Position numbers and translations under genes: made by a program. Positions 19,974 through 27,630 of a stretch of 64,000 nt of DNA are shown here, one piece after another. The notes under the pieces were generated by a model. That model saw only the letters and a list, made by a program, of their open reading frames with translations. It was not told the DNA's origin and made no database searches. Each line of letters starts with the position of its first letter. The first letter of the stretch is position 1. This DNA comes from Vibrio orientalis CIP 102891 = ATCC 33934. Its GTDB lineage: Bacteria; Pseudomonadota; Gammaproteobacteria; Enterobacterales; Vibrionaceae. The stretch is taken from positions 1,302,001-1,366,000 of the forward strand of contig NZ_ACZV01000005.1 of assembly GCF_000176235.1 (NCBI RefSeq), in the 5' to 3' direction.

Positions 19974-19987
19974 TTGACCACAGTCAA
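19974..19987. promoter_or_regulatory. FNR-like palindrome upstream of the dms operon
   Basis: TTGAC-CACA-GTCAA is a perfect inverted repeat with the N4 spacing of FNR sites (TTGAT-N4-ATCAA), differing at the inner base of each arm. FNR control would suit an anaerobic reductase operon. Its distance from the dmsA start (about 280 bases) implies a long leader or a distal site. Confidence 0.5.
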
Positions 19988-20167
19988 TTAATAAAAAGTA
20001 CAAGATGCAATCTTATATTCCACTCCAACGTTTTATATGAATGAAATATTAATAGGTCAGAGGCATGTCAAACCAATAATATTGATCAATTAATCACACT
20101 AAGCATAAATAGAAAAAACAAATAGAGAAGAATGGAAATAGAAATAATTACCAATTGAATAAATAAT

Positions 20168-20197
20168 AAAAAGCCTTGCGTCAAGAGCAAGGCTTTA
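20168..20197 (-). terminator. Terminator of the 441-residue barrel gene
   Basis: On the - strand AAAGCCTTGC pairs with GCAAGGCTTT around a 7-base loop, followed by a T-run. It lies 36 bases after the stop. Confidence 0.88.
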
Positions 20198-20232
20198 AAT
20201 AACTACGTCCAAATTATGACGAAAATCTGTGA

Positions 20233-21558
20233 TTAGAAGTCATACTGCACGTAAATCGTATTGTAGTTACTGCCGCCTTTGATTCGGCCGTATTGGGATG
20301 CTTGTTCGAAGATAGCACTACGGTGGTGAAGCGAGTAGCCTACCCACATATTGTCTAAATCGCGATTATTAATTAAGTCGCCGACATTCATATCAAACGA
20401 GAAGTCCAAATAGTTAAGAAGGTGGCTTGGTGTATAGCCCTTCTCTGCCATTTCAGAGCCTTCGATATAAGTGATGTTGTCGATGTACGACATGCCTTCC
20501 GCAACACCAAAACGCCACTTGGTTGGCCAATCAAACGTATAGTACGCTTTGATTGCCGCAACATACTCTGTTGATGAAGACTGAACATCTGACGACCAGT
20601 GATGGACAATACCCGGCGTCAGGTAGATATCTATCGGCAAGCCAAATAGCTCATCGGTTAAAGGGTGACCATAGAAAAATGACGTTAGCTGGTTATTATA
20701 AGGGTCTTTTTCGGCGTTCAACTTCATGATGTCGCCGATATTAGAAGGAGTAGCCCAGCCGTGTGCAATACGAACGTAGCGTTTATTAGTTAACTCAGAT
20801 TTTTTCGCTTTACTCTTGTCAGTGAAGAAGCCGAAACCAACGTAAAACTCTCCTTGATATCTATCTTCAATAATTGATGAATCATAGGTATTGTCGTCGA
20901 GTCGCGTCACACTAGTTGCGCCTAACAAGTATAGGTTTGAATAGACGTGGTAGCGCGCACTCACACCGACATTCATATCGATACCCGCTCCGACCGTTTC
21001 ACCAGTCTGAGCAGAGAACGCGTAATACTCACTGTTAAAGTCAGCGTCTTTGTAGCGTAAGGTTACGTGAGGCTTGAGTTCCCAGTCGCCAAACTCATAA
21101 TCGCCCGTCGCCGTTAGATTGCCGTGAAAACGGAAATCCTTATCGGCTAATAGCTCGGTATCGAGGGTCCACTGCTCATTGATTCGGTATCGGAGTTGAC
21201 CACCAAAGTCGACTGAATCCCCTTCATTGACGTTCTGTTCTGAGGCTGGAATATCAACGAACCGCAAACGCATTAGCGCGTTAAGCTGAAACTGTTCATC
21301 ATCAGTTTCAAAAAGATACGCACCACCTTCCAAACCATTAATGAAAACATGCTCGTTCTCGAAAAACATCATAGGTACAAATGTACCCACGGTTTGATCC
21401 CCACCTTGAGTATCAAAAGGGATTGAAGCAGTGCGATAAACTGCGGCTATTCCCCAGTCTTGTTCTGCCACTGCAGAAGTTTTTTCCGCTTGTACAGACG
21501 TTGTTACTAACCCACTACTGGCTAAAAATAAGCCTGCTAGACGTTTATAATTTGACAT
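20233..21558 (-). CDS. Two-part outer-membrane beta-barrel protein (MipA/OmpV-like N-terminal half)
   Basis: A 441-residue protein with a Sec signal peptide ending in SVQA. Residues about 35-240 look like a MipA/OmpV barrel: WGIAAVYRTASIPFDT near the start, a large share of alternating strands, and a closing strand YQGEFYVGFGFF. A lysine-rich linker (DKSKAKKSELTNKR) follows, then a second set of strands (about 255-441) with YLTPGIVHHWSS and a C-terminal GYSLHHRSAIFEQ...GGSNYNTIYVQYDF. The ending in F fits a BAM signal. The second half recalls PagL-like acyloxyacyl hydrolases, but I cannot confirm a catalytic site. It forms its own transcription unit. Confidence 0.7.
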   Translation of the reverse strand: MSNYKRLAGLFLASSGLVTTSVQAEKTSAVAEQDWGIAAVYRTASIPFDTQGGDQTVGTFVPMMFFENEHVFINGLEGGAYLFETDDEQFQLNALMRLRFVDIPASEQNVNEGDSVDFGGQLRYRINEQWTLDTELLADKDFRFHGNLTATGDYEFGDWELKPHVTLRYKDADFNSEYYAFSAQTGETVGAGIDMNVGVSARYHVYSNLYLLGATSVTRLDDNTYDSSIIEDRYQGEFYVGFGFFTDKSKAKKSELTNKRYVRIAHGWATPSNIGDIMKLNAEKDPYNNQLTSFFYGHPLTDELFGLPIDIYLTPGIVHHWSSDVQSSSTEYVAAIKAYYTFDWPTKWRFGVAEGMSYIDNITYIEGSEMAEKGYTPSHLLNYLDFSFDMNVGDLINNRDLDNMWVGYSLHHRSAIFEQASQYGRIKGGSNYNTIYVQYDF

Positions 21559-21676
21559 TTTTTACTCAAAAGTACCGAAGACACTCAAATTCTGACCAAT
21601 TAATCTCGTTAATACTTATGTTTATTGGCGATTGGTCGTTAAAATATGAATATATAATCCATTAAATCTAAAAATA

Positions 21677-22042
21677 GTGAAAGCCTCAGAATTAAAAAGA
21701 TTACTCGACGCCTTACCGGACGATAGCGACCCTGAAATTGTGATCGGTGAAGAGTGGCTGCCTGAACGTTTAGTCAACGCGGCACTTGACGGTGAATTGA
21801 TGTTTCTCGAATTCGATTCTGCGCCCGAAGATATCCAAGGCGATGAAGAAGGACGAGGGTTCGTTGAACATGAAATTGACATGATTCGCTACCGTTTTGA
21901 ACAAATCTTGATGGATAGCGAAGATATCAAAACCAAAGCGGATGCGATGCTCGCACTATTTTTAATGGGACATGAACTTTCCAGCTCCGAAATCATCGAA
22001 ATACTCGAAGATCCTGACGTACCTAAAGACCCAACCGAGTAG
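21677..22042 (+). CDS. Small acidic protein of unknown function, upstream of PhoD-like gene
   Basis: 121 residues, strongly acidic, probably cytoplasmic, with no signal or membrane segment. It starts at a GTG without a clear ribosome-binding site; the reading MKASELKRLLDALPDDSDPEIVIGEEW is a plausible N-terminus, and no better start is in frame before residue 40. The C-terminal part (DMIRYRFEQILMDSEDIKTKADAMLALFLMGHELSSSEIIEIL) looks helical. I do not recognise the family. Its stop is three bases before the PhoD-like gene, so the two are probably translated together. Confidence 0.7.
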   Translation: MKASELKRLLDALPDDSDPEIVIGEEWLPERLVNAALDGELMFLEFDSAPEDIQGDEEGRGFVEHEIDMIRYRFEQILMDSEDIKTKADAMLALFLMGHELSSSEIIEILEDPDVPKDPTE

Positions 22043-22045
22043 TGA

Positions 22046-23947
22046 ATGAAAACGCGTTTACCTTTTCTTATTGCAGGCCCAATCTTACGTAAAGTGACCC
22101 CCAATGAGCTGGTTTTCTGGCTTGTCACCAGTAAGCCACTTAAAGGCCATTTCTCTCTCCACTTAGAGCCTGAGCAAGGACAGATTTTTAGCGAAGACTT
22201 AAATAGTTGCAGCCAGTTGCAAATTGGCAGCCACTGTTATCTTACGCTCGCCCATTTTCGCGGTGAGTTCCCTGCCAATGTCGCACTTAGCTATGAGTTC
22301 CACACAGACCAAGGCGCGTTAAGTCAGCTTTATCCAGAATTGCTGTATGGCGATGAAACACGGCTGACCTTTAAGATATCCACTCAAGCCGACTACATTT
22401 TGCACGGTTCTTGTCGTAACCCACACCACCCTAGCTCTGACGCGTTAGTCAGTGCTGACAACAAGGTCGCAACACTGCCAATTGAAGAGCGTCCTGATAT
22501 GTTGATGATGAGTGGTGATCAAATCTATGCCGATCATGTTGCTGGGCCGACACTCGATGCAATAATTCAAACGATTGGACTATTGGGGCTACCAGACGAG
22601 CGATATGGTGAAGCACCGATTTCTTCCGCGACGGAACTGTTCAGCCATGCCGATTGTTATTACGGTCGGGATAAAATCCTGCCGCACTATGTCGATGACG
22701 GTAGCTTATTAACTAAGCTGTTCCCACATCGCAACACGCCTATTTTCAGCTCGCGTGAGGCAGAGAACCACCTAGTGAGTTTCTCTGAATTTTTTGCCAT
22801 GTATCTGCTGGTATGGTCGCCAACATTGTGGCCACTGCTGAATACTTCGCGTTTACACGACAACAAGTTCACCCAAGCGGGTCAAGAACTCGAGCCTAAA
22901 TGGCAACAAAAGTGGCGTGAAGAAAAAGCGATTATTGACCAGTTCGTTACAGGCCTGCCTCAGGTCCAACGTTTGTTCGCCCACATTCCCACTTATATGA
23001 TTTTTGACGATCATGATGTCACTGATGACTGGAACCTGACCATTGGGTGGGAAAAGGCGGCCTACAGTAACCCTTTCTCTAACCGTATTATCGGTAACGG
23101 CCTGATCGCCTACTGGCTTTGCCAAGGTTGGGGAAATGAGCCTGACAACTTCAATCAAGAATTTATGTCGGTCGCGACTCGCTTTTTATCGGAGCCAGGT
23201 GAGCGCTATCAAGATGAGTTTATTCAATACCTTTACACCTTTGAACGCTGGCACTACACCATTCACACATCACCTAAGGTTGTCGTATTAGATACTCGCA
23301 CCCGCCGCTGGCGCTCTGAATCACGTATGAACAAACCTTCTGGCCTAATGGATTGGGAAGCCCTCATCGAGTTTCAACATGAGCTGATGCACCAAGACAA
23401 AGTCGTCGTGGTCTCCGCTGCACCAATGTTTGGCGTGAAGGTCATCGAGGCGATGCAAAAGGCGGCAACAATGGCGGCTCAGCCACTATTAATCGATGCC
23501 GAAAACTGGATGGCCCATCCGGGTAGTGCCAATACTTTGTTGAGCATTTTTACCCACACCAAAACGCCGACCAACTTTGTTATTCTCTCAGGCGACGTCC
23601 ACTACTCCTTTGCTTATGACATTAAGTTAAGATTCAGACGCAGTAGTCCTAACATCTATCAAATCACTTGTAGTGGCTTTAAGAATCAGTTTCCTGAGCC
23701 CCTACTGGCAGGGTGCGACCACGCAGACCGCTTACTCTACTCACCTCGCTCACCACTTAACTTTTTAACTAAGCGTAAGCGACTCAAGATAAAGAAAAGA
23801 GATCCAAATACTTCGGGTAGACGTAGATTGGTCAATACCAGTGCTATTGGTGAGTTAAAACTCGATAGTCATGGTAAGCCACAGCGCATATCCATTTTGA
23901 CCGGTGAAGGTGTTGAATGGGACTTTCCACCAATTGAAGAAAAGTAA
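22046..23947 (+). CDS. PhoD-like metallophosphoesterase (alkaline phosphatase D family)
   Basis: A 633-residue binuclear metallophosphatase of the PhoD/DUF7800-type group. Metal-binding motifs: MMSGDQIYADH (about residue 156), FDDHDVTDDW (about 318) and LSGDVHYSF (about 514). An N-terminal beta-rich domain (about 1-110) precedes the phosphatase fold. Unlike classical PhoD it has no Tat or Sec signal, so it should act in the cytoplasm; the substrate is unknown. It follows the acidic 121-residue gene by three bases and is followed by a TerB-family gene. Confidence 0.88.
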   Translation: MKTRLPFLIAGPILRKVTPNELVFWLVTSKPLKGHFSLHLEPEQGQIFSEDLNSCSQLQIGSHCYLTLAHFRGEFPANVALSYEFHTDQGALSQLYPELLYGDETRLTFKISTQADYILHGSCRNPHHPSSDALVSADNKVATLPIEERPDMLMMSGDQIYADHVAGPTLDAIIQTIGLLGLPDERYGEAPISSATELFSHADCYYGRDKILPHYVDDGSLLTKLFPHRNTPIFSSREAENHLVSFSEFFAMYLLVWSPTLWPLLNTSRLHDNKFTQAGQELEPKWQQKWREEKAIIDQFVTGLPQVQRLFAHIPTYMIFDDHDVTDDWNLTIGWEKAAYSNPFSNRIIGNGLIAYWLCQGWGNEPDNFNQEFMSVATRFLSEPGERYQDEFIQYLYTFERWHYTIHTSPKVVVLDTRTRRWRSESRMNKPSGLMDWEALIEFQHELMHQDKVVVVSAAPMFGVKVIEAMQKAATMAAQPLLIDAENWMAHPGSANTLLSIFTHTKTPTNFVILSGDVHYSFAYDIKLRFRRSSPNIYQITCSGFKNQFPEPLLAGCDHADRLLYSPRSPLNFLTKRKRLKIKKRDPNTSGRRRLVNTSAIGELKLDSHGKPQRISILTGEGVEWDFPPIEEK

Positions 23948-24024
23948 GGTTTCTGTAAAGAGCCTTGAGTTGTGGTTCGATAAGCACTATTTATATCAAT
24001 AACACCCCAATAAAGGCGCGTTAT

Positions 24025-24477
24025 ATGCTCAACTCTATTACTTCACTATTCAAGCAACTACTTGAAGGAAACGATTTAGGCCACACTACGCATGCAGACA
24101 GTAACCTCGCAATTGCCTGTTTACTGTGTGAGGTCGCTGGTGCAGATCATCAAATTGAACAAGTAGAGATTGAAGCAAAGAGGTTATTGCTGGCGAGATT
24201 GTTGGATATTGATGAGAACGGCGCTGTAGCATTGTTAGCTCGCGCTGAAGCCAAAAGCAAAGAATCCGCGTCTTTATACGACTTTACCTCTCAGCTAAGG
24301 GAGCTAAGCCAAGAAACTCGCTTTGAGTTAATCAAGGCGATGTGGGAAGTCGCTCATGCTGACGGTGAAATCGATCCCGTTGAAGATGCCGTTATTCGTA
24401 AGACAGCTGAATTACTCTATGTCGATCATAGCGACTTTATTCGCGCTAAATTGTCAGTGACTGAAACGAAAGAGTAA
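24025..24477 (+). CDS. TerB-family protein
   Basis: About 150 residues, all helical, with the TerB (tellurite-resistance) domain: CLLCEVAGADHQIEQVE and the repeated WEVAHADGEIDPVEDA carry the conserved acidic/histidine pairs that bind metal in TerB structures. The ATG at 24025 has AAAGG eight bases upstream; an open frame with a TTG at 23965 adds 20 residues that do not resemble the family. There is no terZ/terC/terD here, so a role in tellurite resistance should not be assumed. It is probably transcribed with the PhoD-like gene, 77 bases upstream. Confidence 0.85.
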   Translation: MLNSITSLFKQLLEGNDLGHTTHADSNLAIACLLCEVAGADHQIEQVEIEAKRLLLARLLDIDENGAVALLARAEAKSKESASLYDFTSQLRELSQETRFELIKAMWEVAHADGEIDPVEDAVIRKTAELLYVDHSDFIRAKLSVTETKE

Positions 24478-24485
24478 CGATCAAA

Positions 24486-24509
24486 AAAGGGAGCATTCGG
24501 CTCCCTCTT
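24486..24509. terminator. Bidirectional terminator between TerB and exonuclease genes
   Basis: GGGAGC and GCTCCC pair around a five-base loop. On the - strand the stem is followed by six T, on the + strand by CTT. It separates two convergent genes. Confidence 0.8.
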
Positions 24510-24526
24510 GTTATCTTGTATCTGGC

Positions 24527-25057
24527 TTAAAACATGGTTAAAGCGAGTTTTGCTAAGTTGTACGCATCAACATAACCAGAATGTTGGCGCCCTTCCCACT
24601 CGATACCTTTTGCTTCTTGCGCCGCCTTATGGCCGATGCGTTTGTCTTTAAGGCGATTTTGGATTCGATACAAGGTCGCTAAATTAATAAATTCATTGAA
24701 TGGCATCTCGATACCCTTATCTTGACACTCTTTGATCAAGATACGGTCATCACGTCCCCATGCCGCATAGATTTTATTTGCGCCGCCGAAGTTCTTAACC
24801 ATCGACTTAAGCACCTCTTCAAGAGGTCGACCTTGTTTTTCTACCTTGCGCGGCGTAATCCCTGTCAATTGAGAACAAAACAGCGAGACCTCATCATGTT
24901 CCGGCTTCACATAGTACTGAGCGCGCTTAACGATCTCGCCATTAACAAGATCTATTTCAGCTAAGCCTACTTCAATGATTTCGCCAGTCGTACCGACACC
25001 GTTTTCATTCCAACAGCACATCTCTAAATCGAAACAAACTACACGGTTATGGTTCAT
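24527..25057 (-). CDS. DEDDh 3'-5' exonuclease (DnaQ/RNase T fold)
   Basis: A 176-residue nuclease of the DnaQ superfamily that removes nucleotides from 3' ends of DNA or RNA. The four acidic residues and the histidine are present: FDLEM (ExoI), AAWGRDDRILIKECQ (ExoII region) and HSGYVDAYNLAKL (ExoIII, H-x4-D). GEIIEVGLAEID is the second strand. A single domain without polymerase or RNA-binding fusion, similar to the stand-alone KapD/Snp/ERI-1-like group. I chose the ATG at 25057, preceded by AGG at six bases, over a TTG at 25078. Confidence 0.86.
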   Translation of the reverse strand: MNHNRVVCFDLEMCCWNENGVGTTGEIIEVGLAEIDLVNGEIVKRAQYYVKPEHDEVSLFCSQLTGITPRKVEKQGRPLEEVLKSMVKNFGGANKIYAAWGRDDRILIKECQDKGIEMPFNEFINLATLYRIQNRLKDKRIGHKAAQEAKGIEWEGRQHSGYVDAYNLAKLALTMF

Positions 25058-25145
25058 GATTCGCCTATGTTCAAACAATTGAGAAAGCGCAAAATTCTAC
25101 ATGAGAATCACGCAAAACTCGAATATTGATCCGTTAAGTGGTCAG

Positions 25146-26675
25146 TTAATCCGCAACGGTGACACAATTTCGACCCGCTTGTTTACTCTTATACAGTTGA
25201 GCATCCGCGGCTTTAAGAATTTCTTCTTCACTTTCCAACATTCTCACCGCCGCCCCAACACTTAATGTACAACGAATTTTATGATGGTCAGACTCATAAA
25301 CGGAGCTAGCAACGACTCGACAAATATTGTTTAAGTACGCAAATAGATCGTCACGGTCAATTTTAGGGGAGAGGATACAAAACTCATCCCCGCCCATACG
25401 GACAAAAATATCACTTTCATCCAATTGAGCCTGTACCGTATTGGTGACAAAGACCAACATTTCATCTCCGGCCACATGACCAAAGTAATCATTGATCGAC
25501 TTGAACTTATCAATATCAAAGGCAATCAGAGAGAAGGTTTGCTCTCGTTCAACCATATCCGATAAAAAGCGATTAAATGCACGTCGATTATATAAGCCCG
25601 TCAATGAATCGTGATCGACCATAAACTGCAGTTCTTCCGTTCGCTCATCAAGTAACAAACCGAGGTGCTCTTTGTCTCTTACCAACAGCCAAACGATATA
25701 GCTAAGTAAAACGGCGATAACGCATCCTGCCAGTGCGATCCAAGTCAGGACTAAACGCTCGTTTTCAGTCACGTTATTAACCAACTTAAAGTCGACTAGC
25801 CACTCTCGGTTCGGCAAAGTGACGCGCTTTGTAATTTCAATACCTTCTGAACTATCCCACCCTTCACTTTGATAAAGAACCGAGTCATCTTCAGCATCAA
25901 AGCCCATATCAATCACTTTGATCAACAGATCTTGTTCCGTTGCAGTCCGCTTAACTAATCCATCAAAATAGTGGGTCGTTCTGATTACACCGACCACCAC
26001 ACCGATCAACTCTTGCTTTTTCTCGATATCAAACACAGGGTGATAGACCAACATACCAGTCTTTTTAAGATTTTGGTCGAGGCCATCTTGCAGCAATCTG
26101 ACTTTATCAGAGACGTTCGGCTCACCCGTTGCCGCTAAACCATCGAGTACCAATTGAAAACGTAAACGTGAAGAGTAAAAGCCTAATAGACCTATGTTGG
26201 CTTCGCTGCGCGGGAAAATATCAGAGACAACAAAAATCGGTTGATTGTCGGCCATCAAGTAACCGGAGGTTTTGGGTCCATCCTTAGGGATAGTGTAAAT
26301 TTCAAAGTTGGGAAAAGTAGCGCGCACTTTACGGGTATGCTCAGCGACGTCGCCGCTCTCAACTCTTGGCATCCACTGCAAAGCAATTAAGGTATCCGAT
26401 TTAGAAACTAGCTCTTCAGCAAAAACTGGGAAACGACTCCAATTACTTTGCTCCGTTGAATGATAGAAGTTCGCGCCAGCACCGATAAAGTGCAGGTCAC
26501 TTTCGACCACTTTCTGCAAATTTTCTGCTTGCTGTTCGGCGAGTTTGTTCACCATTGATACGGTGTGATCAAATTGCGTTTTATAAACAAAGTGTACCGC
26601 GTAGATGGCAACTAAGGCCGTAATAACGAAGGTAACTATTGGATATAGGAATTTCTTTTGAGTAAGTCGTTGCAT
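25146..26675 (-). CDS. Membrane diguanylate cyclase with CHASE sensor domain
   Basis: 509-residue inner-membrane protein that should make c-di-GMP from GTP. One membrane helix (about 10-30), a periplasmic CHASE-type domain (about 60-270, with LQWMPRVE and GLLGFYSS motifs), a second helix (about 305-330), and a C-terminal GGDEF domain (about 350-505). The active site is intact: DHDSLTGLYNRRAF, FDIDKFKSINDYFGH and RMGGDEF. The inhibitory I-site RxxD, expected five residues before GGDEF, reads DESD, so product inhibition is probably lost. Its signal is unknown. It is monocistronic. Confidence 0.92.
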   Translation of the reverse strand: MQRLTQKKFLYPIVTFVITALVAIYAVHFVYKTQFDHTVSMVNKLAEQQAENLQKVVESDLHFIGAGANFYHSTEQSNWSRFPVFAEELVSKSDTLIALQWMPRVESGDVAEHTRKVRATFPNFEIYTIPKDGPKTSGYLMADNQPIFVVSDIFPRSEANIGLLGFYSSRLRFQLVLDGLAATGEPNVSDKVRLLQDGLDQNLKKTGMLVYHPVFDIEKKQELIGVVVGVIRTTHYFDGLVKRTATEQDLLIKVIDMGFDAEDDSVLYQSEGWDSSEGIEITKRVTLPNREWLVDFKLVNNVTENERLVLTWIALAGCVIAVLLSYIVWLLVRDKEHLGLLLDERTEELQFMVDHDSLTGLYNRRAFNRFLSDMVEREQTFSLIAFDIDKFKSINDYFGHVAGDEMLVFVTNTVQAQLDESDIFVRMGGDEFCILSPKIDRDDLFAYLNNICRVVASSVYESDHHKIRCTLSVGAAVRMLESEEEILKAADAQLYKSKQAGRNCVTVAD

Positions 26676-26901
26676 AAAGCCTTGGTGCTTTTAGCCTATC
26701 GAAAATGACCCCTCATTTTAGCCATATTGCATTATTGACTAAAAGCACTAATAACCAGATTGAGCAAAATCCTTCATTTCTATGATCTTTGCCGCTATTA
26801 CGCTCAGCCATTCGTTCAAAAACAAACCAGTTAATCGTTTAAACATAAGATTAGACCTGTTTTTGTAGCCGGATAGCACCTTGATTATGGTACTATCAGC
26901 C

Positions 26902-26923
26902 CCAATTTATCAGAATAAATTGG
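26902..26923 (+). other. Inverted repeat in operon leader (hairpin 1)
   Basis: CCAATTTAT-CAGA-ATAAATTGG: nine perfect base pairs around a four-base loop. It lacks a T-tract, so it is not a typical terminator. It could be an operator or an RNA structure. Confidence 0.5.
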
Positions 26924-26950
26924 CTCTTAATTCTTTAATAGAGCCACAGC

Positions 26951-26969
26951 AGAGATTGAGCCAATCTCT
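26951..26969 (+). other. Inverted repeat in operon leader (hairpin 2)
   Basis: AGAGATTG-AGC-CAATCTCT: eight perfect base pairs around a three-base loop, ending 28 bases before the DUF2760 start codon. Its closeness to the ribosome-binding site suggests an effect on translation. Confidence 0.5.
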
Positions 26970-26997
26970 CAGTAAACTTAAACATAAGAGAATTGTC

Positions 26998-27630
26998 ATG
27001 ACGTTCGATTTACAAATGATCCCTCAAACGTTCGATATGCTTCATGCAGGTTTAACTGCATCAAGTGTTCTTTTACTTCTCATCGCGGTTTCTCGTAAAC
27101 CAAAAGTGATCGAAAAAGTGGTTGAGAAACCAGTAGAGAAAATCGTAGAAGTAGAAAAGCCTGTCGAAAAGATCGTTGAAGTTGAAAAAGTGGTCGAAGT
27201 AGAAAAAGTTATTGAGAAAGTAGTCGAAGTAGAGTCTAAGTTAGCAACAGCCTCGACTGACTCAGCGATGCAACTGCTTTCTATCATGCAACAAGAAGCG
27301 CGCCTAATTGACTTCCTAAAAGAAGACCTAACGTCATTCTCAGACGAAGACGTTGGCGCAGCTGCTCGCGTTATTCATACTGGCGGACAAAAAGTGCTGG
27401 CTGATTACGTAACGCTTGAGCATATTCGTAATGAAGACGAAGAAACTCGCATCACAGTCCAAGAAGGCTTCAACCCACAAGAAGTACGTTTAACTGGTAA
27501 CGTGACTGGCAGCGCACCTTTCAGCGGCACACTTGTTCACAAAGGTTGGAAAGCAAGTTCAATGAACCTACCTAAACTGGCCGAGAACTACGACGCTTCT
27601 GTGATTGCTCCAGCTGAGGTTGAGCTGTAA
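26998..27630 (+). CDS. DUF2760 protein, membrane-anchored with repetitive VEK stalk
   Basis: About 210 residues. A single hydrophobic segment (about 14-32: LHAGLTASSVLLLLIAVS) is followed by a repetitive charged stretch (about 36-79) built of VEK-x-VE units (EKVVEKPVEKIVEVEKPVEK...), then a DUF2760-like domain (about 90-210: LLSIMQQEARLIDFLKEDL, DEDVGAAARVIHTGG, LVHKGWKASSMNLPKL). The ATG at 26998 has AAGAG seven bases upstream; an open frame to 26881 passes through the leader hairpins and is unlikely to be translated. Its stop shares a base with the first Hsp70-like gene. The function is unknown; the layout suggests a membrane tether for the two ATPases. Confidence 0.8.
   Translation: MTFDLQMIPQTFDMLHAGLTASSVLLLLIAVSRKPKVIEKVVEKPVEKIVEVEKPVEKIVEVEKVVEVEKVIEKVVEVESKLATASTDSAMQLLSIMQQEARLIDFLKEDLTSFSDEDVGAAARVIHTGGQKVLADYVTLEHIRNEDEETRITVQEGFNPQEVRLTGNVTGSAPFSGTLVHKGWKASSMNLPKLAENYDASVIAPAEVEL
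27109..27234 (+). repeat. Degenerate in-gene repeat coding for Val-Glu-Lys units
   Basis: About 126 bases made of imperfect short units reading (G)A(A)AA(A)GT(C/G)GT(T/C)GA, which encode VEK/VEV steps of the DUF2760 protein stalk. Codons differ between copies, so selection seems to act on the protein and not on recent DNA duplication. Confidence 0.75.

Larger units (their letters stand above)
19695..20232. other. Long AT-rich region upstream of dmsA
   Basis: A 538-base non-coding stretch between the dmsA start and the end of the next - strand gene. It holds the terminator of the neighbouring gene (20168-20197) and a TTGAC-N4-GTCAA palindrome (19974-19987). I see no open frame with a plausible start. 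The length suggests a complex dms promoter. Confidence 0.6.
26676..26997. other. Divergent region and leader of the DUF2760-Hsp70 operon
   Basis: Non-coding stretch between the divergent cyclase gene and the DUF2760 gene. The half nearest the operon contains two perfect inverted repeats (26902-26923 and 26951-26969) that could fold in the mRNA leader. I see no convincing sigma-32 promoter. Confidence 0.5.

Noticed and set aside
20082..20096. TTGATCAATTAATCA as an FNR site
   Set aside because: The second arm does not match ATCAA at N4 spacing; the site at 19974 is better.
23965..24024. Longer N-terminus for the TerB protein from a TTG
   Set aside because: No ribosome-binding site and no family-like sequence; the ATG at 24025 has a good one.
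27109..27234. Tandem repeat as a CRISPR or minisatellite
   Set aside because: Units are short, degenerate, in frame and lack spacers; they encode a protein stalk.
27042..27287. Ser/Thr-rich open frame on the - strand over the DUF2760 stalk
   Set aside because: It is the complement of the Val-Glu-Lys repeat and has no start signal of its own.
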